The notes beneath the pieces are model-generated. The model was not told where the DNA came from and did not search any database. It saw only the letters and a program-made list of their open reading frames with translations. A program made the position numbers and the translations under genes. This document shows positions 50,179-61,000 of a stretch of DNA of 64,000 nucleotides, piece by piece (position 1 is the first letter of the stretch; the number at the start of each line of letters is the position of its first letter). The DNA is from Syngnathus acus. Lineage: Eukaryota > Chordata > Actinopteri > Syngnathiformes > Syngnathidae. The stretch covers positions 681,501 through 745,500 of the forward strand of contig NC_051106.1 in assembly GCF_901709675.1 (NCBI RefSeq), read 5' to 3'.

Positions 50179-50810
50179 TCCATCCATCCATTTTCTATAC
50201 TGCTTTTTCCCACGGGTGTCGCAGGCGTGCTGGAGGCTATCCCAGGCAGTAGGCGGGGGACACCCTGAACCGGTTCCCAGCCAATGGCAGGGCACAGAGA
50301 GACGAACAACCATCCGCACTTGCACTCACACCTAGGGGCAATTTGGACTGCTCAATTGGCCTACCAAGTATGTTTTGGGGATGTGGGAAGAAACCGCAGT
50401 GCCCGGAGAAAACACATGCGGGCACGGGGAGAACATGCAAACACCACACAGGGAGGGCCGGAGGTGGAATCAAACCCGCACCCCAGTGGCGTAGCCAGGA
50501 ATTTTTCCAGTAGGGGCGCGCGCCCACAGGAAAAAAAATCGAACATCACCCACGCCGTTCGCTGATCGCTAAAACAACATCCGGGTCCGGGAGGCAAACG
50601 GTGAATGGATAACATCGCGCACATAGAATAGCGCAAGCACATTCGCGCAAGACCGAAAGAAAAAAACGGCATGAAAATGAAGAATCGAAAAAGCTCGATT
50701 TTTTTTTCAACCCGGGGCGCAGGGAGTCCTAACCGGTGCGCCGCCCCGGCTTGGCTACGCCACTGCCGCACCCTCCTAACTGTGAGGTGAACGTGCTGAC
50801 CAATTTTTGT
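50179..50810 (+). mobile_element. common teleost interspersed repeat, interrupted by a MITE
   Basis: From ATCCATCCATTTTCTATACTGC through GGGATGTGGGAAGAAACCG to GGAGGTGGAATCAAACCCGCACC the sequence is the widespread fish repeat seen around many microsatellites. The copy is cut at 50484 by the MITE. Its superfamily is not fixed from this copy. Confidence 0.6.
50484..50765. mobile_element. hAT-type MITE, family CAGWGGCRTAGCC, copy 2
   Basis: Termini CAGTGGCGTAGCC and GGCTACGCCACTG are flanked by the 8-bp duplication CCGCACCC (50476-50483, 50766-50773). The interior is nearly identical to 18582-18871, so the family was active recently. Confidence 0.94.
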
Positions 50811-50882
50811 AACAAATTTATTAGAAGCTGTTTTCAAGAAAACTGGTTCTTTAAAATGTGGTTATATTTTGAAAGACTTTAA

Positions 50883-52642
50883 AGCCCACGTATCATGGTA
50901 ATAAATTCTACAGTTTTACGTTGTACTCATTCAGTTGTGGTCTATATAAAGTGGAACAGAGATGCTTTTGTCTGAATTTTTCATTTTGATAGGATCACCT
51001 CTTTTCTTCTTCTGAGGTGCGGCTCAGAGCAAGCCGTTTTGGTGCGGTCTTTTTGCATTTAGCAAATGAGATATTTCACACGCCACTCCCTCCATGCCAC
51101 AAGATACGCGCCTCACTTTCCGGTCAACATATTTGTAGTTTTTAGCCGAAGTAGTGTTTACTTGTGCCGCAAACGTTTGAATTGATTAAAAGATGTCAAC
51201 GGAAGAAGACTTGTCCATACATACATAACACGTAATACGTAATAAATCCTCTCACAATATTTATGAACACGTCTTGTAAACAAGCACTGCAATCAAGCTG
51301 CTGCTAGCGCTAGCATTAAGCTAACGAATGCATTTAAAACATTATTGTGTCCCCCAAGAATAAAACAGCATCTTCGATGCAATTCATCTGATACAACTAC
51401 TCAAAATATACCCACAAGAAGTGAAAACATAGAGCACACAGCCCCAAAATTAGCAGAAAGACTGACGGAAATGGTATGAAAAAGAGTGCAGACACAATAT
51501 TATCAGAGTCGAGTCAGCTTTATTGTCAATTCCTTCGTGCTAAGACACACAAAGAAACCGAAATTTCGTTCCCCCTATCCCACGGTGACGAGACACAGTA
51601 CACGATTAACATACAAGTAAACAACGGGGGAGAGAGTTCAGGACCCAACAGCCTGGAGATCACAAACTTCGCCAGTGTCGAGCAGTGCTAGCATCCCACA
51701 ACAGAGTCCCGGCACCATTCGTCACGGATGTAGACGCACAGTCCACCTCCTCGCGATGTTCCCCCTCGTACAATGGCCCGGTCCGCCCGATAGCACGCCA
51801 TCCGCTCCAGATGCACAGCAGTTACGCACTGTCCGGTCCGTAGAACTCAGCAGGCATGTTGATGTCCAGCGATCGAACGTTCGCCAGAAGAATGGAAGGC
51901 ACGGCCGGGCGAGCTGGGTTGGCCGCCAGCCTGGCCCGGATGCCAACCGGGGAGGAATAGCAGGCGAGTCCGGCGACGCTCCAGGACGGAGCAGACCGAG
52001 CGCCTTTAATATTAAAGTGAAATACAGTTTAGTATTTTTGTTTCATCTCAAACTTACCGCTTTGTGTCCATCGTTTCCATAGATTAAAGGAACTGAACCA
52101 TCAACGAAACAAAAGTCTTTCGGCGAATGTTTCTCTATACTGACAAAAGATTTCCGAAACACTCGTCCTGGAACAAGCAGGATTTTGCCCACATACGTGG
52201 AAACACTGCTTGAAAAATGAAATTTGACCAGGTACTTTTTTGAGGTTCTGATGTTGGGGGACGGTGCAATGATTTGTGTGAATTGATGCATCCAACAACA
52301 GAACATTTTGATCTCTCCACTTCGGCATCCTTGAGTTGTTTGGACTACAAAAGTCTCTCCGAGTAATAAAGATGGCGTATTTGCGAAACTGTTTGGCAAC
52401 ACCCATTACCAACCTTGTTTGGTTTGTCCCACCCCAACGGATCTGATGTAATAGATAAAAATACGTAATATAAAATGGAGAAATCTGAACGGACTAAAAA
52501 ATAGCCACACAAACAGATCATAAAAGTATCTCTGCAGCACCTGGAGGGATATATTACACTTTTCTACAGTCCTGGAGACTCCAAATACACAAGAAAATTA
52601 TTTTAAAAGCAAAAATAGTCGATTTTCCCTGATATGTCTCCT
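50883..52642 (-). mobile_element. Kolobok-like DNA transposon, copy 2
   Basis: Flanked by TTAA on both sides (50879-50882, 52643-52646). Inner ends AGCCCACGTATCATGG and the inverted AGGAGACATATCAGGG are imperfect inverted repeats. A decayed THAP-like frame lies on the minus strand (about 52402-52043) with GNLL/CFVDGSVP-type residues parallel to copy 1. A short LINE derivative sits inside (51503-52012). The TTAA duplication and THAP domain point to the Kolobok superfamily. Confidence 0.72.
51503..52012 (-). mobile_element. short LINE derivative: endonuclease segment joined to 3' tail, copy 2
   Basis: It has the same tail-to-endonuclease junction as 31059-31774 (tail, then GGGAGAGAGTTCAGGACCC, then the endonuclease segment) but is 5'-truncated near 52012. 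It interrupts the Kolobok-like element, whose sequence resumes with TAAAGTGAAATACAG. Confidence 0.7.
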
Positions 52643-52646
52643 TTAA

Positions 52647-53355
52647 GTTAGATGATATAAAAGTGCTTTGATGCAAGTCTTTAAAAATTCTAGTCCCAGC
52701 AAAAACAAAGGAACGTCAATTTAAAATGGTCAATGATATTTACCCAAGTAAAGAGAACATTTGAATTGGATGTAGGTATTTGTGTTTTTTTTGTGGAACG
52801 TAAATTGAAGATTTAGATCTTTAGACCTAGGTCTTTACTTTTGGTGTGAGTCTGTACAAAGTTTCCCACTGAGCCATAGTGGCTCAATCAAAATATGATC
52901 ATATTTTGAAATATTAAACTCTAAACCAGCTGTGAGTTGTATAAATAATGTACAGAAGTTGTATTGCTTCGTTTTAAACAACCATTGACAGTGTAAGCTG
53001 TGGTTATTTTTGTAACCAGATTTAGACGCGTCTATAATTAGTTATTCCATAGCCCTAATATAGACGACAAAATTAAATCCATCAACTATGAAATATTAAA
53101 CCCTAACCCAGCTGTAAGTTGTATAAATACAGTACAGAAGTGTATTGCTTCGTTTAATCAACCATTAATCCGTCTAAAAGTGTGGTTATTTTTGTAGCCC
53201 GTCCATACCGGTTATTCCATAGACCTAATATAGACGACAAAATTAAATCCATCAAATATGAAATATTAAACTCTCAACCAGCTGTAAGTTGTACAGGGTC
53301 CGGCAAAATGATCCAACACATTTATGGGTTTAAAAAAGCACAAATAAAGTAAAGA

Positions 53356-53358
<3 letters not shown>
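52647..53358. repeat. AT-rich spacer with a duplicated segment
   Basis: A stretch of about 180 bases occurs twice (about 52905-53075 and 53090-53290; TATTAAACTCTAAACCAGCTG and AAATTAAATCCATCAA-type landmarks), suggesting a tandem duplication. No coding sequence. Confidence 0.55.

Positions 53359-53396
<38 letters not shown>
53359..53396. repeat. (TA)n microsatellite
   Basis: About 19 TA units, the target of the following TA-specific transposon. Confidence 0.95.
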
Positions 53397-53398
<2 letters not shown>

Positions 53399-53433
53399 GT
53401 TTTTTTCCATGTATAATGCGCGAAATTTAACTA

Positions 53434-54323
53434 CCGTTTTTTTCCGTGTATAATACGCAAAACTAATTTATTGTCCTAAAATCTGGGTGCGCATTATACA
53501 TGGGTACAAATTTTTTTAATTTTTATTTATTTTTTATTTTATTTTTTAAGAAAATCATGGTACTGGTACGAGTATTGATTTATGTATTGTTCTCTTCTTG
53601 TCATGTTGTGAAAGAATGTGGGTTGAATAAATACCGAAAGAACAATAGTGTGTTTGTACTGTGCTCTGGTCATTTCGTCAAAGAAGGGATAATAGTCCTC
53701 TTCTCTTCTTGACTGACACTGACCGTGATAGTTTAATACAATCAGCAAATAACAAAATGCGTATTACAGGTAATATTTTATTTCACAACACTTTGCCTTG
53801 TTCCTTTCGTCTCTGCTGTTCACTTCAAACACGCTCCATACGAACGCAATGCTCTCGTATCAGACGCTTGCTCAATCACCTGCTCGTTTGCTGTCACAAT
53901 GTACCCTACACAAATCCGAAACATTTGTTGCGGCTCCGAGTCACGACGAGGGGCAAGTTTTGGTTTCCAAGGGTGTTTTATTCCTCTTCAACGTCTCTCC
54001 ATACAGAGCCGCCTTTTTCACATGTCCGCACGTCACTTTCCTCTCTTTTTCATCTGATCGCGGTGGTGCCTTTACGGGCAGCGGAGAAAATCAACGCCAA
54101 AAAAAAAATACATCCAGCCTAGTTAAGACCATACCAAAGACTATAAAAATGGGACCCATTGCCTCCCTGCGTGTGTGACGATCATTGGGACTTAAAAAAA
54201 AAAAAAAAAAAAAAGAAATTGGGTGCGTATTATACATGGGTACAGGCTTTTTTCCAGCATCAACATGCCATTTTTAGGGTGCGTATTATACATGGGGGCG
54301 CATTATACACGGAAAAAAAACGG
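53434..54323. mobile_element. young pogo/mariner-like element inserted in its own family
   Basis: The 890-bp element is bounded by CCGTTTTTTTCCGTGTATAAT and ATTATACACGGAAAAAAAACGG and by TA on both sides (53432-53433, 54324-54325). It has no transposase. TA duplication and short T/A-rich termini fit the Tc1/mariner (pogo/Tigger) superfamily. Confidence 0.75.
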
Positions 54324-54763
54324 TAATTTATTGTCCTAAAATCTTGGGTGCGTATTATACATGGGTACAACAATTTTTGAAGAAATTCTCCCTCGAAATA
54401 AAACTTGAAATCACCTTTCTTGTTGTTTGTTGTCAATCGCGCAGCGCATTCAGCCATCCTGCCCAACACAGTCAGTAAAATTCATAATTGACGACACATC
54501 GTTTGATGCGATGGTGCAATCCTTGATGGTGTGTTATTGTCAAATATTGTTTGTTTTATATATCACACGGATATCATACGGAGGCCGCCATGACAGTATG
54601 CGCAGAACGGATGCGCAAGACACGTCAATCGCGCATCGCATTCAGCCATCCTGCCCAACACACTTAGTCAGTAAAATTCATAATTGATGACACATCGTTT
54701 GATGGGATGATGCAATCCTTGATGGTGTGTTATTGTGTGAAGGCAATGGCCTTCACAGTGAGC

Positions 54764-56213
54764 CAGGGCTGTGGACTCGGACTCGGGGACTCGGACTCGG
54801 TCATTTTTTTGCCGGACTCGGACTCGGTGCTGATTTTGACCGAGTCCACCGAGTCCGACAATAAAAAAAATACGTTCAATTTTATTTTCATCATGCTGCT
54901 GAGAATGCGCGTAGGAATACTGTCCACAGCCCTGCTTACGATCAAGTTTGAAAAGAACTTGACAGCATTGAGCGCCGCCGGCGTTTGTCGGCCGCCACCT
55001 CGCCAACCGGTCAAACGCGCATGCGCGTGAGGGGAAATCCCGCAAAGGAGGAGGGACAAACAGAGCGATTGGTTTTGCTGGCTTTTTAATGAATGGCGAC
55101 TGTGACTACGGGGGCCCATTAGGTCCAGAAAAGCTGACAAGACGCTTGCCAAAATGGCAAGGAAAAAATGCACAGCTAAACGAATATATGACGATGAACA
55201 CAGGACGTTTTTAACAGAGTTAAAGTTGTTTTTTGTTGAACGCTATGGCAAGCCATTCTGCCTGATATGTCGGACGTCATTGGCGCATTTAAAAGCTTCA
55301 AATGGTCAGCGCCACTTCAGCTCACTTCATGCCAATATCGATAAGGACTTTGCAAAAGGGACTGAATTTCGCAAGCACAAGTTTGGAGACTTTGAAAGTC
55401 AGGCAGAAAATAGGTACAGTTTTTCAAAAAAATTACGAAGCACTCAGAGACTGTCACACTTGCATTGTTTCAACTGGCTTGGAACATGCACGGGCTAAAA
55501 AGCCATACAATGAAGTGGAGTTCGTTAAAATATGCCTCAGTGACGTTATTGAATTTTATTTTCATCATGCTGCTGAGAATGCGCGTAGGAATACTGTCCA
55601 CAGCCCTGCTTGCTTGTTATGAAGACAAATTTAGTTGTTGCGTGCGCGCCCGCGCCTGCCTGCCTGCGTGCGTGCACGTACAAGACCCACAATGCCCCGC
55701 GCGCAGCCAAGATGGAAGAACCCGGGAGTAGCGAGAGAACAATGTTTTGCCTCTAGATTTGGGGGGGAAACGGAGCGTAAGTTACGATCAATGCGGCCAC
55801 GTTGAGTTGCACTTAGGCTAATGTTTACATTATGTACCAATGTCAAGGACGATTATGTCACCCAGCTTATATCATTGATGTGTTTCGATAGTTGTGGGGA
55901 TATCATTGATGTGTTTCGATAGTTGTGGGGTCGTCACTAATTATTTGTGTTTAGATAGATGTCTGAGCTATAATGGTGTAATTAATGATTAAAACTTGAA
56001 AGTATCTGTTTATTGTATTCGTTTATATGTTTAATAAAGACAAAGCCATCACAAAACTGTTGTAATTATTTAGATTTTGATCTAAATTAGCCTTGAATAA
56101 AGACTAAGCAGTCACATGAATTAACAGAAAAAAATGGACAGCCGGACTCGGACTCGTGGTCAAGAGGCCGGACCCGGACTCGGTGCAAAAATCCGACCGA
56201 GTCCACAGCCCTG
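54764..56213 (+). mobile_element. hAT element (CAGGGCTGTGGACTCGG termini)
   Basis: Long inverted ends CAGGGCTGTGGACTCGG and CCGAGTCCACAGCCCTG contain repeated GGACTCGG motifs. CTTCACAG lies five bases before the left end and CTTCACAC directly after the right end, a probable imperfect duplication. A segment of about 55 bases (TTTTATTTTCATCATGCTGC...CACAGCCCTGCTT) occurs twice inside, at 54888 and 55553. One zinc-finger exon remains (55154 on). Confidence 0.75.
55154..55498 (+). pseudogene. N-terminal zinc-finger exon of a hAT transposase
   Basis: The frame starts MARKKCTAKRIYDDEHRTF and shows KPFCLIC followed by a conserved NGQRHFSSLH, i.e. a C-X2-C...H-X4-H finger of the kind that opens SCAND3/GTF2IRD2-like hAT transposases. 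The catalytic part is missing, and sequence after about residue 90 looks frameshifted or intronic. Confidence 0.65.
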
Positions 56214-56600
56214 CTTCACACATATGTTTGTTTTTTAATCTCCATCGCAGACCCCATATATCATATGGAGGCCGCCATTACAGATGCGCAGAACGGATGC
56301 GCAAGACACGTCAGCTATATAAAGAGCGAGAGTTCAGTTTTCTTCCTATTAGTTTCAATTCACAGTTTAATTAGCAGTTTCAATCAGCAAATAACAAAAT
56401 GCGTATTACAGGTAATATTTTATTTCACAACACTTTGCCTTGTTCCTTTCTTCTCTGCTGTTCACTTCAAACACGCTCCATACGAACACAATGCTCTCGT
56501 ATCAGACGTTTGCTCGATCACCTGCTCGTTTGCGGAGACGAAACAGAAAGAGCTTAGAATTGATAGAAAATGTAACTGAAACGCTCTCCATTAGTTCTCC

Positions 56601-57430
56601 TCACGAGTAAAGCAATTACTGGTTGTCTTCTCTTTGTTTCAGTGTGTAAATAAATGTCTGATGGTGCTTCGACCTGACAGCTTCATGTTCGAAATGTGCG
56701 ACTGACATGACATACTACATCAAGGAAAAACAATTTATACAATTGTAGTCGTTTTCTTCATATTCATATTTCTTAATAATCCCAAGGTCTACAATGGTTG
56801 GTGCCCGATGTCCATGGAGTTCATCTTTGTAGAAGTCGTTGGGGACACGCACAAAGAGGCCATGGATGATAAAAGAAGGACAACAATGGTTTGAAAATTA
56901 AAACAAGCTCCAGCGCTGGCTGCGTGGCAGAGGGGGCTGTCAAAAGCCCACAAGAGTGTGATGTTTATTTTGTTTCCCCCTTGTGTTTTGCCAAGCAGGT
57001 TGTTTTGTTCATTTGATATGTCCCACATAAAAAGTATGTATATATTTACATTACAACTTAGTAGTTTTGTTCTCTATTGAAATAGCCCCCATTTCTTAAT
57101 GTTGTATGTATATTTTTTTAATGTTTTAAATGTGATATGATTAAAAACATTGCACATTCATGTTTGTGATGGTTGGATAATGTTCGAAAATGGTTTTTAT
57201 TTAGATTCAATTACATTTAGGTTAATTTTAACACCAAAAGGTGTATTTATATACACAGCCAACATACGTATGACTGTTACTGAAATCTATTTAAAAAAAA
57301 ACAAAAAAAAACACCAAGGTAAGGATCACAATTCAAATGCATTTTCACAACATCCTGGACCTACACAAAGGTAAGATCACAGGTTAAAGGTATTAAAGAG
57401 AACCTTATTTAATGTTGAATAGATGTCGAC
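56601..57430. other. AT-rich spacer without recognised features
   Basis: Both strands lack coding segments and repeat ends that I can name. Confidence 0.5.
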
Positions 57431-57740
57431 GTTCAAATGATCACTAATAGCTATTAGCAATAATAGCTATTAGCGGTCATTGGAACGTCTGTGCAATAGA
57501 CGTCAAAGAACCTTTCATGTTAGGTCTATGTGTTATAGTTGTGTTTTAGACGTCTAAGCATGGCCGGCTATTAGACGGCTATGTATGGACGCGTCTATAT
57601 GCGTCCATACATAGCCGTCAAATAGTCGTCTAAGAAACTTTCATATATAGACGTGTTTTAGACTGATTTTAGCCTAGGCGTCCAGGCACTATATAGCGGT
57701 CTAATGGACGGCTTTTAGACCGGAAAATGCTCAGTGGGTT
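57430..57740. repeat. repeat rich in AGACGTCTAA motifs with a 19-bp perfect hairpin
   Basis: Stem 57574-57592 pairs exactly with 57601-57619 around GTCTATAT. Many shorter TTAGACGTCTAA-like palindromes and AATAGCTATTAGC repeats surround it. The right end (GGTCTAAAA... and GCTCAGTGGG) resembles sequence near 21100-21150 and 52865, so it is a dispersed family of unknown class. Confidence 0.65.
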
Positions 57741-58040
57741 AGGTATGATACAACAAATCATTGACACTTGTTAACCCCAAGAATGCTGTAAAAATTGCCT
57801 CATTTATTGAAAGACTTTTTATGTGAGTCGTTTGCTCTGGCTGGCTGTTCTTTGGATATAATATGGAGATGCCCTGTAATATTTTTCTTTTTTGTATCAT
57901 CTGAGCTTTGTTTTTGTCTTTGTTCGTTTGTACTTGCTATGTGCAATGGGATTGTTAGGGTATGTTGCTGTACCTAATTTGTGTTTGGATAAATGGTTGG
58001 GGGGGGGGGGTAATGGCGCACAGTTTCCTCAACAGTCGCC

Positions 58041-61000
58041 ATGGAAACGAGACGCAAACATTCCAGTAAGGAGCGCGTGGACGAGGTAAGATGACGAGGA
58101 TGCGTGCTTTTTTTCTCTCCACACTTGCAATTTACTTGCAATTGCTATTATTAGCTGAGTACAATAGCGGGTTTTAGGCATGTTACACAACTTTGAAAAA
58201 CATTTTCGTCGTGACATTTGACATTTCAAACCTCTGACAATTGCATGCCGTCATCACATCACGACGATTAGGTTCACCAAGTTACCACAATGTCGTTGTG
58301 CCCCTTTAAATTTTGTATTTCAAATAAGAGTAAATAAATTCATTTTAAAATCTTACACAATATTTACACCAGAAAAATCATAATCTCCAAATTTGTCGAG
58401 ATTGAATGCAATCCTTAAGTATCATGTTCTTTTTGCAATTCTGATCCTGAAACTACAATTCATCTTATCTACAACTGCCCTATTACTTCTAAGTTTTGGA
58501 ATGATGTTAAGAATTTTATACTCACTAAAAATATATGTATTAGAGCCAAATATATTCTACCTGTTTTTGAATCAGAGAATACTCCACTTAAGCATGTTAC
58601 TAATGTTCTACTGCTCGTGGGAAAGTTCCTTATTCACAAAGCAAAAGTTAATAATTCGTCTCCACTTCTATTTTTTTGTCTGAGCTGGAGTCATATGTCC
58701 GTGTTTTGGCTCTCGTTTCCAACAAGAAAAGTGCGCGTACATTGTTATTTTTAGAAAAGTTCTTTCGTGTGACCTTTGATCGAATTTAAATCATATTTGA
58801 ATCTTAAGTTTTCATGTTGCATTTTCAAATTTGTGCTTTGATCTGTTTTACATGGTCATTCTATAAACAGAAAACTTGAATGTTTGCTATGCTTCTGCTA
58901 AATAAAGTTTGCAAAAACAAGTTACCACAATCTCACAAAGACTTCAAATATTAGAAACACGTAAAAAAAAAAATACAAGGCCAGTCGTTTTTTCAGTGAT
59001 TAGCAAATTTAGATTTAGTTTCCCCCTCCTCCTCCAGTAATTGAAGTTGACATATACAGTATATACTACATGCTATAACATAATGCAGGGGTCCCCAAAC
59101 CCCGGTCACTTGGTACCGGGCCGCCAAGCCGCACAGAAAAAAATAAAAAATAAAAAAATTTTATCGACGATCAATTAATTCAGGTCAAGACGCTCGTCCC
59201 GGTCACGTGACATGTTTCCCCAGTCGAGCCCGCAAAGCTAGCAAAAAATGAGTACGAATTTATTTTGAAAAATATAAAATAATTGGCGATTCTCTCCCAA
59301 TTACATCCATCGGTTCAGGTCAAGACGCTCGTCTCGGTAACGTGACGTCACCTCAGTCGAGCCCGCGAAGGAAGCAAATATGAGCAAGAAACAGATGTTT
59401 GGAAAGCTTCTTCGAAAACGGAAAAAAGCCCAATGAGGAGACGGAAGAAGAAGAGGCTATGACTTCTAAGAAAAGGAAAGCTGCATTTAAAAGAAAATTT
59501 CTGGAGTCCTACTTAAAATATGGATTTATCGCCACAGGTGAATCTGACGCGCCAAGCCCACTCTGCATAATATGTGGCGACAGGCTAGCTAACAAGGCAA
59601 TGAAGCCTTCAAAACTGCTTCGGCACATGGAGACCAAGCATCCTGCATTAAAAGACAAACCTTAACTACTTCGGGTGTCATTGTCTCCAATTACGCCTAG
59701 ATGGGACCGGCTCGTTTCTGAGAAACAAGCTCAGTGCTCCCACTAATTCAACGTAATGGTGAGTTTTATTTTTATGTCGTTTATACTTGTTTTTATGCCA
59801 GTCGTATCATTTTATTTAATCGTATTTATATATTTATTATAAATGTATTATTTATTTATATGAATGTATTATTTATTTATATAAAGGCCAGTCCGCGAAC
59901 ATATTTCTGACACGTAACCGGTCTGTGGCGCAAAAAAGGTTGGGGACCAGACATAACGTACACTCACGCTGACATTCTTGCAAATAGAAAGCGACTCAAA
60001 AGAGCATCGCGATTTTCTCATTGGAGGCAGTTCGATGGTTGGATTTTAGGATGATTAAACAAACGAAAAGAAGCATTTGCTTGATGTTTAGGCCACCTGA
60101 GTGAAAAAGAGGAGGAGGACCAAGAAGATGCTCAGGCAGGCGAAGAAAGTAGGCGGGGTGTCGGAGCTACCGCAGCGATGGCATCGAGCCAAACAAGAGG
60201 AAGTGGAGAGGAAGAGGGAGGAGCTTCTCACACTCTTCCTCACGGTAAGACTCAACGAGAGCGTTTGGGTGACCATGGTGACGATGATGCTCAGAGGCTG
60301 GCGTTGCATTATTATGCGCAAGGGTCTGAAGTGGGCGCGTTTGTGGCCACAGGTCAAAGTTCATCGGGAGGAGCAAAACTCGCGTGTCAATCGGGCGAAG
60401 CTGGACCAGGCCTGGCGCGTCATCCTGCAGCGGGCGCGCTCAGAACAGCTGCGCCATGACATCATCGTCTTGAGACAGACGTTAGAACGACAGCTGGATG
60501 GCCTGGACGATATCATCAAGGTGTTAGCATGCAAGTTAAAATGACAATGGCGACCAGAATGCGTGCCGCGTTCTCCTTGTTTCTTGGGCCGCTTCCTGTT
60601 TGACCCTCACAAAACTTGCTCTTTGACTCTTCCTTTGTCAGTTCCAGCTTGGCCACTCTTCTTGTTGGTTTCTCGCAACACGTCATTGGACCTAAAGAGC
60701 TCCTTTGGTGTTTATACGACTTCCTGCTCGATGTTCGCATCGCTTCCTTTCTGTTTCTTGGTTTTAGTTTCTCACGTCTCCTTACTTATTCCTTACTTGC
60801 CTTCTTTTTTGATCTCTTGTGGCACTTTTTGTCACACCACTTCCTGTTTTTTTTTTCTTTTTTTTGAGGCAGGTCCTGTCAGGTGACCTGGAGGAGGCGG
60901 AGCGTCAGTGTTGCCGCGTGCGTCGCCTTCACCTTCATCATGCCGAGCGTTTGCGGACTTTGCTGGAAGAGCGCGTGGCGTCTGTGCGGATCCACTGGGA

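Larger units (their letters stand above)
53397..56600. mobile_element. older pogo/mariner-like element, interrupted by its own kind and by a hAT
   Basis: The left end CCGTTTTTTTCCATGTATAAT (53397-53433) is cut by the younger copy 53434-54323; its sequence resumes at 54324 (ATTTATTGTCCTAAAATC). Parts of the same family follow at 54430-54760 and 56214-56600, separated by the hAT at 54764. The block AACAAAATGCGTATTACAGG with its downstream 130 bases occurs both at 53750 and at 56390. A TATA-like CTATATAAAGAG at 56315 precedes that block and may be the element's promoter. The right terminus was not found. Confidence 0.55.
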
